64,000 nucleotides of DNA from NCBI RefSeq assembly GCF_001040845.1, contig NZ_CP011941.1, forward strand, positions 1,649,993 to 1,713,992. The letters run 5' to 3'. The notes under the pieces were generated by a model. That model was not told the DNA's origin. It saw only the letters and a list, made by a program, of their open reading frames with translations, and did no database searches. This DNA is from Synechococcus sp. WH 8020 (GTDB lineage Bacteria; Cyanobacteriota; Cyanobacteriia; PCC-6307; Cyanobiaceae). The stretch's first letter is position 1; every line of letters begins with the position of its first letter. The translations under genes were made by a program, and so were the position numbers. This document shows positions 18,605 through 27,183 of the stretch, piece after piece.

Positions 18605-18751
18605 CTAACTGCCGATGGAAGCAAGCTTCGTGGGAGAAAGGTGCGCAGAGGTGTAATCGATGCCCTCTGAATGGGCAGCAAAACAACGCTGAGCATCCTG
18701 TAGGCGTTGTGCCTTCAGCTCTTTCTCTTTGATCAGGAGGAGGGTGTTCAT
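18605..18751 (-). CDS. 48-aa small protein (paralogue of 27843-27989)
   Basis: Reads MNTLLLIKEKELKAQR, LQDAQRCFAAHSEG, IDYTSAHLSPTKLAS. A near-identical copy of equal length lies at 27843-27989, with the same downstream terminator type. DNA similarity continues about 80 bp upstream of the ATG, where the frame also stays open (QFDLKQATGFEALS), so an upstream non-ATG start is possible. Amphipathic and cytosolic by appearance; the function is unknown. Confidence 0.6.
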   Translation of the reverse strand: MNTLLLIKEKELKAQRLQDAQRCFAAHSEGIDYTSAHLSPTKLASIGS

Positions 18752-19079
18752 GGGAACGACCGACAGCGCCTCAAACCCCGTTGCTTGTTTGAGATCGAAC
18801 TGCGTCCCCTTCTGGGGACCAACGTCTCTTAACTATAGGGGACTGAACACGAATCGAACAGTCATCAACCGAATGCCCGATGGCGTAACAACCGATCCTT
18901 TGTCACGCCACAGGGCTCCGGGCCATCACAGCCAACATCAGTTAGAGCAAGGCGGATCAAAAGCAAAGCCCAATGAGGTCAAAGCGAAGCGAGAGAGGTT
19001 CTGGACTGCAGGCACACACAATCTGTGAAACGTGAGCTGATCCCTGAGATACTGGGTAATGAAGGAGGGCGCACCTCTC

Positions 19080-19451
19080 ATGGCAGGAAAGTCTGGCTTC
19101 ACTCCAAGAGAATTTGAAGAGATCAAACGCCTCTATGTTGAGGAAGGAAGAACCTATTCTCAAATCGCCAAAGTCATCGGCAAAGGCAGCGAAAATTCAG
19201 TACGGAACTCCCTACTAAAAGCACGAGTTAATCGAGCATCTCTTGGAGACAAAAAGCTCAAAAGATTTAAATCGGGACAGAAATATGGGAGGATTACTCT
19301 GCTCACAAGACTCACAAAATCAAAGAAGCTCAGGTACCACGTGGCATGTGATTGTGGTTATGAATTCGATATCGACCCATATTTCCTCACACTTCCCGAT
19401 GGCCATAAAAACAACATCTCACAATGCCAGAGATGCAGAGAAGGAAAGTAA
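19080..19451 (+). CDS. phage-type DNA-binding protein with HTH and zinc-ribbon-like end
   Basis: 123 aa from MAGKSGF (an in-frame ATG at 19059 adds 7). The N-half looks like a helix-turn-helix (PREFEEIKRLYVEEGRTYSQIAKVIG, residues about 8-35). The C-half has GQKYGRITLL, HVACDCGYEFDID and SQCQRCREG, resembling the small Cys-motif domains beside AP2/HNH domains in phage proteins. Probably a mobile-element remnant or regulator; the role is inferred. Confidence 0.6.
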   Translation: MAGKSGFTPREFEEIKRLYVEEGRTYSQIAKVIGKGSENSVRNSLLKARVNRASLGDKKLKRFKSGQKYGRITLLTRLTKSKKLRYHVACDCGYEFDIDPYFLTLPDGHKNNISQCQRCREGK

Positions 19452-19512
19452 AAACCAATTCAGGGCAATGTCTTAATTCAATATGGGCACAACATCGCGT
19501 GATGCAATTAAA

Positions 19513-19776
19513 TCACATCAAATGAAGGCGGAATGTTGCCCGATCAACCTGACGGATATTGGCCTCAATCGTTTTCCTGCCAAGACGCTTATGTGCTGTG
19601 TATCGATGGCAGCCATTAAATCCATAGTACTTGCCCTCAAACTCGATAAGGTCGACAGGCTCTTGAAGCCCAATCTCGCTAATACTTCTCATTAGTTCAT
19701 CCACTTTGTCTTCATCGATCACGCTCTCATGAGGGCGATTAATAGACTCAATCGGCACAGTGACTCGTTTTTTCAT
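19513..19776 (-). CDS. srx: sulfiredoxin
   Basis: 87 aa. ParB/Srx fold with the signature GFNGCHRYTAHKRLG; Cys56 is the catalytic Cys (the usual motif is G-G-C-H-R; here the first Gly is Asn). SEIGLQEPVDLIEFEGKYYGF also fits. Sulfiredoxin uses ATP to repair over-oxidised (sulfinic) 2-Cys peroxiredoxins, and cyanobacterial versions have this length. ParB nucleases lack the Cys. It stands alone between unknown small genes. Confidence 0.82.
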   Translation of the reverse strand: MKKRVTVPIESINRPHESVIDEDKVDELMRSISEIGLQEPVDLIEFEGKYYGFNGCHRYTAHKRLGRKTIEANIRQVDRATFRLHLM

Positions 19777-19865
19777 AGTTCAGCCCTTTGTTGCGATGAA
19801 GTTATCCATTACGCACAAGAAAAGAAACCAAGCCATGAGACTAAAGTTGCCATCTGGGAGGGCCA

Positions 19866-20111
19866 TCAACGCCAAGATCGAGCCAATACAAACAGATTAC
19901 GGGCTTTGTGGAGCAACTGCTGAACAAAACTGCGCTGCTGAGGATCACTGGGTCGTTGTAAGACGATGGAGTCCAGCACTGGCCCTGCGGATTTAAACCC
20001 ATCGAAGGCCGTCATGGCTTCCCCAACCCCTTCCAGGTCATGCTGAAGAATTCGCTGAGTGACCTGAGGACTTTCGACTGACTGCGAGCGGTTGCGAGCG
20101 GAAGACATACT
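19866..20111 (-). CDS. possible 81-aa hypothetical protein
   Basis: From MSSARNRSQSVESPQ; soluble, helical-looking, with FDGFKSAGPVLDSIVLQRP and QQRSFVQQLLHKARNLFVLARSWR. The frame extends 16 codons upstream to another Met. A frame at 20038-20241 overlaps it and is an alternative. Not recognised. Confidence 0.35.
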   Translation of the reverse strand, partial: SMSSARNRSQSVESPQVTQRILQHDLEGVGEAMTAFDGFKSAGPVLDSIVLQRPSDPQQRSFVQQLLHKARNLFVLARSWR

Positions 20112-20592
20112 CTGCTCCTGAACTGACTCCTTTCTGACCCAACGGGAAGGGAACGGCAAGCGGATCGAGACGCTTCTTTAAATCAAATACATTCACCGAT
20201 CCGATTGGCAAGTCATTCAAAATGGTGGTGAAAAGCATCACAGACCAGCACGAGCTCTCAACCTCGCCTCACCCCTTTTCCATGAGCTGCTGATGGAACA
20301 TCTCGATCGATTACACCAAGAGCGTTAGGCTTAACGAGACATAAAGCGATGACTGCTGTTGTGCCTGAAGCATTATGGTCTTGAAGGTTTTTGAAAATCT
20401 AACTGCGTCTGCCCTGCTTATTACAAGCAATGCCCTGAATCAACAACCTCAGGTTTATAGGGGAGGTTGCTGCAGCGCAAACGGCATTGCATTCATAAGC
20501 ATCATAGAAACTCTTTTCTATATGAACAGCTAACACTCTTAGAACGAATCACGAAGGAGACTCGCATACTTTTAAAGGGAAGAAGCCAAGCA
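20112..20592. other. 480-bp stretch without an assigned gene
   Basis: Part of an alternative leftward frame (start near 20241, MMLFTTILNDLPIGSVNVFDL) covers its left end and could be a short gene. The remainder shows no coding signal or structured element that I can support. Confidence 0.3.
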
Positions 20593-20943
20593 CTATCTAC
20601 CCTCCAGGTCTGCCAAAATGCGATTGTGCTGCCGCCCTAAATCCCTAATCTCAGTAGCCATCTCACGGATCGCAGACAGGGTTTCCCTGTCAGTATCAGC
20701 CTGTTGGACAGCTACTTTCCCTTGTATATTTTGACCAACAATAATTATTGGAAGCAAAACAAGCTGCAAGAATGTTTGAGCAATCCAGGAAACAATTTTA
20801 AGTGGGTCATGACTCATAGCCGCCTCAGGGAATGAGATCAATGCCAAGACGACAAACAAATAGGCACAACCCATTGTCCCCACCTTGTCAGTGATCAGCA
20901 AGGCAATTTTTCTATTTACCAGTTGTAGCTTCCGCGCCAGCAT
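20593..20943 (-). CDS. two-helix membrane protein, DUF1003-like
   Basis: 116 aa. TDKVGTMGCAYLFVVLALISF and IAQTFLQLVLLPIIIVGQNIQ form two helices, followed by a soluble coiled helix (DRETLSAIREMATEIRDLGRQHNRIL). The helix pair plus a 'QN' turn resembles DUF1003 membrane proteins; this is a resemblance only. Confidence 0.6.
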   Translation of the reverse strand: MLARKLQLVNRKIALLITDKVGTMGCAYLFVVLALISFPEAAMSHDPLKIVSWIAQTFLQLVLLPIIIVGQNIQGKVAVQQADTDRETLSAIREMATEIRDLGRQHNRILADLEGR

Positions 20944-21204
20944 TTTTAAAACAACAACACAGTCGGAGCATAAGCGAAACCAGGCGTCTATCTAGCCGCT
21001 CTTGCGTCAAACCAGATTTTGCAACCAACCAAGACGAGCACCGAAATGTTGCTATATGCTGACAAATGATCAGGGAGTGGCATTCAAGCCCCCAGCCGTT
21101 CGGAGGATGATATACGCAAAGATCACAAATAAAGATGAACGCATCCATCTGTACCGCCACAAACAACTCAACTGGCTATAGGTACATCAAGACGTCTAGA
21201 TTCA

Positions 21205-21402
21205 ATGACGAACAATAACAAAGCTCCTATAAATTCCATTGCAGTGGCACTAATGGCATTAGCTGTCATTTTTCTTGCTATTAAAGAGCCACGTTGCAAC
21301 TGCGATCAAGAAGCAGCATCAGCGGAAACACCAACCCCTCCACAGTCTTCTGTACCAGTTAGATCCAGGACTCAGATCCAACGTGAACTAGGAAAGTTCT
21401 AA
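21205..21402 (+). CDS. 65-aa membrane-anchored small protein
   Basis: One helix (INSIAVALMALAVIFLAI), two Cys right after it (RCNCD), then a Pro/Ser/Thr-rich tail ending SRTQIQRELGKF. Could be a small anchored periplasmic or cytosolic peptide. Not recognised. Confidence 0.45.
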   Translation: MTNNNKAPINSIAVALMALAVIFLAIKEPRCNCDQEAASAETPTPPQSSVPVRSRTQIQRELGKF

Positions 21403-21513
21403 TCTCAGACCCATTCTCAATTTAGCCCCGGCAACTTCTGCAAGTGAAGGTGTTAGAGCGTTAAAACGAGTTGTCAATAAATTCCCCCCTACAAAACATC
21501 ATCTCTTGCTCAG

Positions 21514-21547
21514 CAGACAAAAGAAATCCTCACCAAAGGTGAGGATT
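21514..21547 (-). terminator. strong hairpin, probable terminator for the 21767-22393 gene
   Basis: Perfect 10-bp stem AATCCTCACC-TTT-GGTGAGGATT on the minus strand, followed by TTCTTTTG. It is 220 bp past the stop of the leftward repeat-protein gene. Confidence 0.6.
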
Positions 21548-21554
21548 GATCAAC

Positions 21555-21662
21555 GTCTCCCAGAGCATGTTGCCTCGTTTTTACTCCGTGAAGAGACCCT
21601 CCTCATGAGCGAATCATGCCTGAGGGATCTCGTCAAACAGGCGCCCTCGTATCAGTTCATTG
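21555..21662. repeat. dispersed repeat, related to 39530-39632
   Basis: Shares TGTTGCC, CTCCGTGAAGA, CCCTCCTCA, CCTGAG/CCTCAG and a final CAGTTCATTG-like end with 39530-39632. Both copies lie just beyond a leftward terminator. The leftward reading contains EEG(L/F)FTE in both copies, so it may be an eroded short coding repeat. Confidence 0.45.
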
Positions 21663-21766
21663 ACCGACGAACAGTCTCCTCAGACTATGAGCAAAGAAGG
21701 CTCGATCGCCTTCTTTGTTGATGCCTTAGCTCACTCCAACTTTGGAGCTAGTCCCGCGGTGACGAT

Positions 21767-22393
21767 TCAGCCTCCATCGACTTGGCATCCCACCAGTGCG
21801 CCTGCAGCTCCACCAAGAGGCACTCCAACCCAGCGTCCCTCTCCTCTTGATAAGACCGCTCCGAGGCCAGCACCGATTAAGCCGCCCAAAACGCTTCCCT
21901 CAACACAACTATTGGTATCAACCTTGCTCATCGTTGACGTTTTTGGTTCTGACCATTGGCGCCTTCTGATTGGTGTCCTGTAGTCCGTCACAATCTCTCT
22001 CTCAAAGGGTTGCTCGTAAGTCCTGACGACCCTTCTCTCGCCAGGTCGTCTGTAGCGGCTGACCACTTCTCTCTCGTAAGGTCTTCTATAAGTCCTAACG
22101 ACTCTTCTCTCGCCAGGACGCCTGTAGCTCGTGACGATCTCTTCCTTGAAAGGTCTCCTGTAAGTCCTAACGACTCTTCTTTCGCCAGGACGCCTGTAGC
22201 TCGTGACGACCTCTTCCTTGAAAGGTCTCCTGTAAGTCCTAACGACTCTTGTTGAATTGGGTCGAGAAGCTCTCTTCTTATCCACCCTGTTGTGGTGGGT
22301 GTAATAGGGCTCCCACTGATGACGATGGTGTGCCATCGCAGGTGTTGCTGAAGAAACCAGCAGCAGAAACAACGTGAGGATTCTTTTGGTCAA
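21767..22393 (-). CDS. exported basic repeat protein with glycine-zipper C-terminus
   Basis: 208 aa. Signal peptide MTKRILTLFLLLVSSATPAMA, a His-rich start, then about four tandem 24-residue (72-bp) repeats built on RRVVRTYRRPFKEE and VTSYRRPGE. The C-terminus (about 160-205) has GGLIGAGLGAVLS and PLGGAAGALVGC, a glycine-zipper pair typical of outer-membrane or envelope 2TM domains. The repeats alternate Arg and Glu and could bind polyanions. No family name is claimed; envelope location is inferred. Confidence 0.72.
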   Translation of the reverse strand: MTKRILTLFLLLVSSATPAMAHHRHQWEPYYTHHNRVDKKRASRPNSTRVVRTYRRPFKEEVVTSYRRPGERRVVRTYRRPFKEEIVTSYRRPGERRVVRTYRRPYEREVVSRYRRPGERRVVRTYEQPFEREIVTDYRTPIRRRQWSEPKTSTMSKVDTNSCVEGSVLGGLIGAGLGAVLSRGEGRWVGVPLGGAAGALVGCQVDGG

Positions 22394-22500
22394 GGCTTAT
22401 TTGCAAGCTCCACTGGAGACTGCCGAAATTGACCGACGCGTAGGCAACTCAATCTCTTCTTGATGCAGCAAGATATGACTGCTCTCATTCCAAAGAAGGT

Positions 22501-22938
22501 TTAATCAGCCACCGCTTGAAGAGAGTGATGTTTCACCACAGCCAAGCAGTGAGCGAGATAGTCCTCGGCGCTCATGTCGCCCTTTGCATCGTTGGTTTGC
22601 CAGCTAACGATCTGAAAGTCACAGACCGGCTCAGCATTGCGATGACCGACTGTTGGGAGCCGGTAGAACTCTCGTCTGTAAGCAGCATCCAACTCTTTGC
22701 TCCGAGCGTTCTCGTAGACACCAAGCAGCTCTGAATCCATTGCTTGCCCGTCATAAGGGTCAATTCCGTCTGACCGATGCATTGCTTCATGGATGGCATC
22801 CATGGCTTCTTTCACCCGATAAGTCCCCCCTCTCTTGCGGTCGCGCTGCATCAATGAGTTGGCTTTGCGGTTGAGCCAACGCTTGTACGAATCAGAACTG
22901 CTCTTGACCCATCCAGGCGGGTCGTATGAAGTTGCCAT
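22501..22938 (-). CDS. conserved protein, possibly HNH-nuclease related
   Basis: 145 aa, soluble. Contains WLNRKANSLMQRDRKRG, GIDPYDGQAMDSELLGVYENARS, REFYRLPTVGHRN and FQIVSWQTNDAKGDMSAEDYLAHC. I recall stand-alone bacterial proteins with this DP(Y)xG...LPTVxH...W(R/Q)TNDAK order; the spaced His and Asn suggest an HNH-like fold, which is inference. Island gene without partners. Confidence 0.6.
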   Translation of the reverse strand: MATSYDPPGWVKSSSDSYKRWLNRKANSLMQRDRKRGGTYRVKEAMDAIHEAMHRSDGIDPYDGQAMDSELLGVYENARSKELDAAYRREFYRLPTVGHRNAEPVCDFQIVSWQTNDAKGDMSAEDYLAHCLAVVKHHSLQAVAD

Positions 22939-23028
22939 ACCTCAATGATTCAGCGGAGCTCGCGTCCTTTCGGGTGAGTGGAGTTCCCAGCTTCGGTTGA
23001 AGCATCGATCGATCATGTTCTCTTGCGA

Positions 23029-23529
23029 TTAGTGACCCATTACCTCAAGCAAGCGTTTTGGAGCGTTTGGATCAATAGGAAGACCCTGGGGATTCAACAG
23101 CCCGAGTTGAACAAGCAGTCCAGCTTGATCCCAATAAATATGCTCATAGGACACCTTTCCGTCTTGGAGGCCCACAATCACCACCACAGCCATCGTCACT
23201 TTCCGCCCGGTGGGTTCCACTGCAGGCAGTAGGTGTCCGATTTTCCGGGTATGCGTGAACATAATGACGACTTCATCGACTAGGCGCTCACCATCAATTG
23301 TTCGTGAAATTGGTACGAACTCTGCATCCGGTGGAAAGAACTGTCCTATGAGCTGTTCCGCATAAAACTGACGCACACCTTCATGCCCGACTCCACCTGT
23401 GCCTGACCCAAGACTGATGAGGTGAGGGTTCTCAACCATCGTTTCCATGGTGGCGTCCAAATCGCCGGCCAGCTCTGCCTGCATGTGAGCATCAAAAAGC
23501 TCAGAAGCATGGGTGTGAGCAGTTTCCAC
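23029..23529 (-). CDS. SnoaL/NTF2-like fold protein
   Basis: 166 aa. Helical start (HASELFDAHMQAELAGDLDATMETMVENPHL), VGHEGVRQFYAEQ, then beta strands with VVVIVGLQDGKVSYEHIYWDQAGLLVQLGLL. This is the pattern of SnoaL-like ester cyclase/steroid isomerase-type NTF2 proteins. The final His/Asp (HIYWDQ) fit a pocket acid-base pair. The substrate is unknown. Confidence 0.75.
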   Translation of the reverse strand: METAHTHASELFDAHMQAELAGDLDATMETMVENPHLISLGSGTGGVGHEGVRQFYAEQLIGQFFPPDAEFVPISRTIDGERLVDEVVIMFTHTRKIGHLLPAVEPTGRKVTMAVVVIVGLQDGKVSYEHIYWDQAGLLVQLGLLNPQGLPIDPNAPKRLLEVMGH

Positions 23530-23853
23530 AGATTTTCTTACATCTCCATCAAGGATAGGAACTCAAAGACGTTCCGCAAATCAATGAAAGCGCCAACAGA
23601 GGACACATCTCATGAGCAATTTTATAGAGCGGTGATCTAACCCGAAGCATGTCGCCTGCGCCATGACCTCAGTTAAACTATGCGCAGCAATTCATGAGCC
23701 GGTCAACTACAACATACCAGATACATTCACTCCAAATAATTACAATTAGCCTCTCAGGTCAATCTGCCAAGAGCCTCTCAAGTGATTCAGATAAAAGATG
23801 CTGTATAGGGCTGCAAGCACCCATCCATGTAGACCAAAGAGCCAATGAATTTT

Positions 23854-23970
23854 TGAGGTCTTGCGAGTATCTGTGTTTTTGAAGACAGCGAACCTTGCAT
23901 CGAGCCACTCTGAGCAGGAGCCAACGTTGAGGGGTAGTGGCTTAAAGCTCACACCAAAGACAGAGGATTC
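23854..23970 (+). repeat. about 115-bp dispersed repeat, copy A
   Basis: Shares GAGGTCTTGCG, CAGCGAACC, GAGCCA, GGAGCCAACG, GGGG..AGTGG, CTCACACCA and AGACAGAGGATT with copies B (29690-29824) and C (42145-42260). In this copy the 3' end runs directly into the start of the 48-aa gene at 23974, so it may serve as that gene's leader. Confidence 0.6.
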
Positions 23971-23973
23971 ATC

Positions 23974-24120
23974 ATGTCCATGGTTTTGATTCGATGGCTT
24001 GAGGCTGGCCGACGCACTGAGGAAACCGTTCCGATCGCCATGGCCCGCCACAGGCGGAATGACCTAGAAGCTCAAGGAGCGGTTGTGTATTGGAGTGAAC
24101 GACTCGAGGACGGCTGCTAA
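23974..24120 (+). CDS. 48-aa conserved small protein (copy 2)
   Basis: Paralogue of 171-311: MSMVLIRWLEAGRRTEETVP, then MARHRRND, AQGAVVYWSERLEDGC. ATG start, two residues longer at the N-terminus. It sits immediately after dispersed repeat copy A. Preservation of the frame in both copies supports a real gene; the function is unknown. Confidence 0.6.
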   Translation: MSMVLIRWLEAGRRTEETVPIAMARHRRNDLEAQGAVVYWSERLEDGC

Positions 24121-24295
24121 AAAACAAAATTGCTGTCACCCATAGGCGATACAATTACAACGAAGGAAAACATTAAGTTTAGAACGATCAGACTGTTAAC
24201 TGAGTTTGGCCTTTTTGCTGTGGAGAGATGTCACTTACCGCTGCTTCCCAAATGCGTTGTGAGTAGCTAGACGTTGACAGTGTTCTTCAAATCCT

Positions 24296-24496
24296 ATGAA
24301 AACCACACTCACCACACTCATCATTGCTTGTGCAGCACCCATAGCTGTTATGGCTGTCCCTGGGGTGCCTGACAATGTCATGAGTGACATCACTGAGAAT
24401 TGCCTCGAAAACGTTGCTGATGATGATCAAGAAACAGAATCTGATGAAGATTGCATTGCAATAGCTATAGAGAATTACAAGAAGGCGAGCCCTTAG
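24296..24496 (+). CDS. 66-aa exported acidic protein
   Basis: Signal peptide MKTTLTTLIIACAAPIAVMA, then a 45-residue mature part with two Cys (ENCLEN, EDCIAI) and a run of acidic residues (DDDQETESDED). Probably periplasmic with one disulfide. Not recognised. Confidence 0.55.
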   Translation: MKTTLTTLIIACAAPIAVMAVPGVPDNVMSDITENCLENVADDDQETESDEDCIAIAIENYKKASP

Positions 24497-24941
24497 ATCG
24501 ACCTCTCAACAGCTGGTTCAAGCAAACCAGGAATACCGAGAAGAACGAATCTCTCAAACGCGGACATCGCCGCAAAACCTGTCACACCCGCAACGAAAGC
24601 TTCAGAGCCTGGTAGCAAGCAAAGCCATAGCTACGCGCTGCAGTTGAATTCTTTTTCAACTCTGCACCCAATTCTCTCAAGGGGATGAACCATTCCAGAG
24701 GCGACGAGAGAAGGAAAGTGTCATCTGACATGAGAGAAAAATCAATACCTCTAGTTGCTCCCAATTGAAGACTTTCCCGATTATCGATGGTGCACTTACT
24801 TAAAACACAAAGCTATCTTGTAGGCCGCATGGATAATTGTTATGCTTTGCGTAGCAGCCTACTGTCCAATGAAATATTTAACAAAAGCCAGGAATTTTAC
24901 CCAGGACAGGCTCCATCGGGAACCCATCCACATTTGATTTA
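24497..24941. other. 445-bp upstream region of the P450 gene
   Basis: No gene I can support; a 60-codon leftward frame (24582-24764) has weak coding character. The P450 promoter should lie at the right end. Confidence 0.35.
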
Positions 24942-26351
24942 ATGAGTCAATCATTGATTGAAGGCGATTTTCAAAACGCCCAGGGAATGGCCATTCCGAC
25001 ATTGCCAATCGCTCCTCATTGGCAAATGCTGGAGGCAATTCTCAGACCAATTGCCTACTACCGACGCTGCTTTCTCCGCAACTCTGGTGTCGTTCGCGTG
25101 AAAATGTCTCCCACTCTGCCTCCCCAGCAGGTGCTCATCAGCGATCCATCTGTGATTAAGGAGCTGATTAACGAAGATGGTGGTCGCTGTATCAGTGCAC
25201 CAGGTGAATTGAACGGATTGCTGTCTCAGGTTTTAGGCAAACACTCCATCATTTTGCTCGCACCAGCTACGCATCGTGAGCGAAGGAAGTTGCTTACTCC
25301 TGCATTTCATGGAGAGCGTCTGAAGGCCTATGGACAGTTGATTTCCGCCTTAGCCAAGAAAGCCCTGATGGACCAAAATGTTGGCGATGTCTTTGACGCA
25401 CGCGAACAAATGCAGGGCATCACCATGCGGGTGATTCTCACCGCCGTTTTTGGGCTGCATGAAGGGGATGCTTTCCGACGAATTGAACGGTCACTCGCCT
25501 CGAGCATCAGCATCCGTTCCAGTCCACTTGGGTCTCTCCTGTTGTTCTTCCCTTTTCTGCGCAAGGATCTAGGAAGATGGAGCCCAGGAAGACGAATCAA
25601 AGCAGCAGATGCCACCATCAGGCAGCTGTTGCTCGCACAGATTGCCTCACGACGGAAAGCCGTCGAACGGGATAGTGCTGAGAACCTTTCACCCGACATT
25701 CTCAGCCTATTGCTGTCCTGCAAAGATGATGAAGGCCAGGGGCTCAGTGACGATGAATTACACGATGAATTGCTGACGCTTTTGTTTGCAGGTCACGAAA
25801 CAACTGCTACAGCTCTCACTTGGGCTCTCTACTGGATCCATCGGAATCCGTTGGTCCTAGAGCGGTTGATGGATGAACTCAATGGGTTACGGGATCACTC
25901 CGATCCCGAAGCGATTACAAGACTCCCTTACCTATCAGCAGTCGTGAATGAAGTACTGCGCATCCATCCGGTCGCGATGCTGACGTTCCCTCGTCGCATC
26001 GAAGCCCCCATCACATTGGGAGGGTATGCATTCCATACTGGTGATGTGGTGTTGGCTTGTATTCAGGCCGTCCATGAACGACCTGATCTTTACCCCAAAC
26101 CGACACAATTTATTCCCGAACGTTTCATGGGTCGGACCTACGGTCTGCATGAATTTCTTGCTTTCGGCGGAGGCTCTAGACGCTGCATTGGCGCAGCTCT
26201 CGCTCTCTATGAAATGAAATTAATTTTAGCCGAATTACTCCGTAATAATCAATTCAAACTGACTCCCAACAGTAATCGTGAGAACAAACCACGTCGGCGC
26301 GGCTTCACACTTGGACCTTCGATTCCGGTGAGGTTAGAGATCTTGTCATGA
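24942..26351 (+). CDS. cytochrome P450
   Basis: 469 aa. I-helix oxygen-binding motif FAGHETTAT, ExxR in NEVLRIHP, PERF (IPERFMG) and the heme loop FGGGSRRCIG with the thiolate Cys. No membrane anchor. It resembles the cyanobacterial CYP110/CYP120-like group, probably hydroxylating a fatty acid or terpenoid; the substrate is not shown. No ferredoxin or reductase gene is adjacent, so it would rely on the photosynthetic ferredoxin system. Lies within the island. Confidence 0.93.
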   Translation: MSQSLIEGDFQNAQGMAIPTLPIAPHWQMLEAILRPIAYYRRCFLRNSGVVRVKMSPTLPPQQVLISDPSVIKELINEDGGRCISAPGELNGLLSQVLGKHSIILLAPATHRERRKLLTPAFHGERLKAYGQLISALAKKALMDQNVGDVFDAREQMQGITMRVILTAVFGLHEGDAFRRIERSLASSISIRSSPLGSLLLFFPFLRKDLGRWSPGRRIKAADATIRQLLLAQIASRRKAVERDSAENLSPDILSLLLSCKDDEGQGLSDDELHDELLTLLFAGHETTATALTWALYWIHRNPLVLERLMDELNGLRDHSDPEAITRLPYLSAVVNEVLRIHPVAMLTFPRRIEAPITLGGYAFHTGDVVLACIQAVHERPDLYPKPTQFIPERFMGRTYGLHEFLAFGGGSRRCIGAALALYEMKLILAELLRNNQFKLTPNSNRENKPRRRGFTLGPSIPVRLEILS

Positions 26352-26497
26352 TGTCCTTCATTGCCCGACATACCCTTGCCAATCACTTTCTCTGATCGAC
26401 AAAGTCCCATCCTCGACAATATTGACTGTTCCCTGATCAGCATTCTCTACTGGCAACGATGCCCCAGGTGCTCGTGAGCCTTTCTTTGTGAGCGGTG

Positions 26498-26617
26498 ATG
26501 AAGAGCCAGACGCGTGAACGCATGGGTCGGATCACGGGATGGGATCTGCAGGCTGAGGAACTTGAACGAGAGGCAAGAAGCTTTGAGTCAATTGCATTGA
26601 CATTGGCTATGACTTGA
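26498..26617 (+). CDS. possible 39-aa small protein
   Basis: ATG frame MKSQTRERMGRITGWD, then LQAEELEREARSFES: charged, helical, no signal. Only composition supports it. Confidence 0.3.
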   Translation: MKSQTRERMGRITGWDLQAEELEREARSFESIALTLAMT

Positions 26618-26651
26618 GGACAATTCGAATATGTACATTAATTGAGGTTCA

Positions 26652-26828
26652 GTGAACAAGAGCATCAAGAACTGGATTGTTAAGCCCATTCGCGCCACTG
26701 TCTTCGCGGATAGAGACGCTTACTACTGGATTCAAAGCAAGCTTGGACTAGGCAACTATCAGATGGCAGCTCTTGTATGGGCCAAGGGGCTAATCATTGG
26801 CTTGTTAATCGGTGCTTTCTTTCTCTGA
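26652..26828 (+). CDS. 58-aa small membrane protein
   Basis: GTG start preceded by GAGG at 26644-26647. Polar N-half (NKSIKNWIVKPIRATVFADR, DAYYWIQSKLGLGNYQMAAL) and one C-terminal helix (KGLIIGLLIGAFFL). Good codon structure and a plausible ribosome site. Not recognised by function. Confidence 0.55.
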   Translation: MNKSIKNWIVKPIRATVFADRDAYYWIQSKLGLGNYQMAALVWAKGLIIGLLIGAFFL

Positions 26829-26876
26829 TTTCAAGCATATAGCGATCAATAAGAGCATGACCGATGCCCATAACGA

Positions 26877-27059
26877 GTGGATCTAGACATAATACAGATA
26901 ACATTAAACCAATTGAACGAACAACTAAAACCCGGCCCAAAGATGGCTCTCATTGAAGACCAGAACTCAGAAACCTTGACGAAAACGGGGCACCAGAACA
27001 GATCGAAAGGATTAAACAGTACAGCAAAGATTAATGTTGACATCCTAAAGCTAACTTGA
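26877..27059 (+). CDS. doubtful 60-aa frame
   Basis: GTG start; VDLDIIQITLNQLNEQLKPG then polar residues. AT-rich and low complexity. The opposite strand also has a long frame, so coding is uncertain. Confidence 0.25.
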   Translation: MDLDIIQITLNQLNEQLKPGPKMALIEDQNSETLTKTGHQNRSKGLNSTAKINVDILKLT

Positions 27060-27161
27060 CAGAAGAAACTGAAACCAACTGAGTCATTCTCTAAATGAAG
27101 GCTTAACCGAATGCTAGTTAGCCTATTGTTAGTCAGCCCTGCTAAATCCTGGGATCTCAAC

Positions 27162-27183
27162 AAAAACCCGCTCGAGGCGGGGC
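27162..27183 (-). terminator. terminator of the leftward secreted gene 27293-27625
   Basis: Minus strand CCCCGCCTCGAGCGGG then TTTTTG, 110 bp past the stop. Confidence 0.7.

Noticed and set aside
21956-22255. Repeat protein on the plus strand (repeats like SPNDSS)
   Set aside because: It is the shadow of the RRVVRTYRRP repeats on the minus strand; that frame has a signal peptide and domain structure.
21990-22255. CRISPR-like array
   Set aside because: The 72-bp units lie back to back with no spacers and keep one reading frame; they are a coding tandem repeat.
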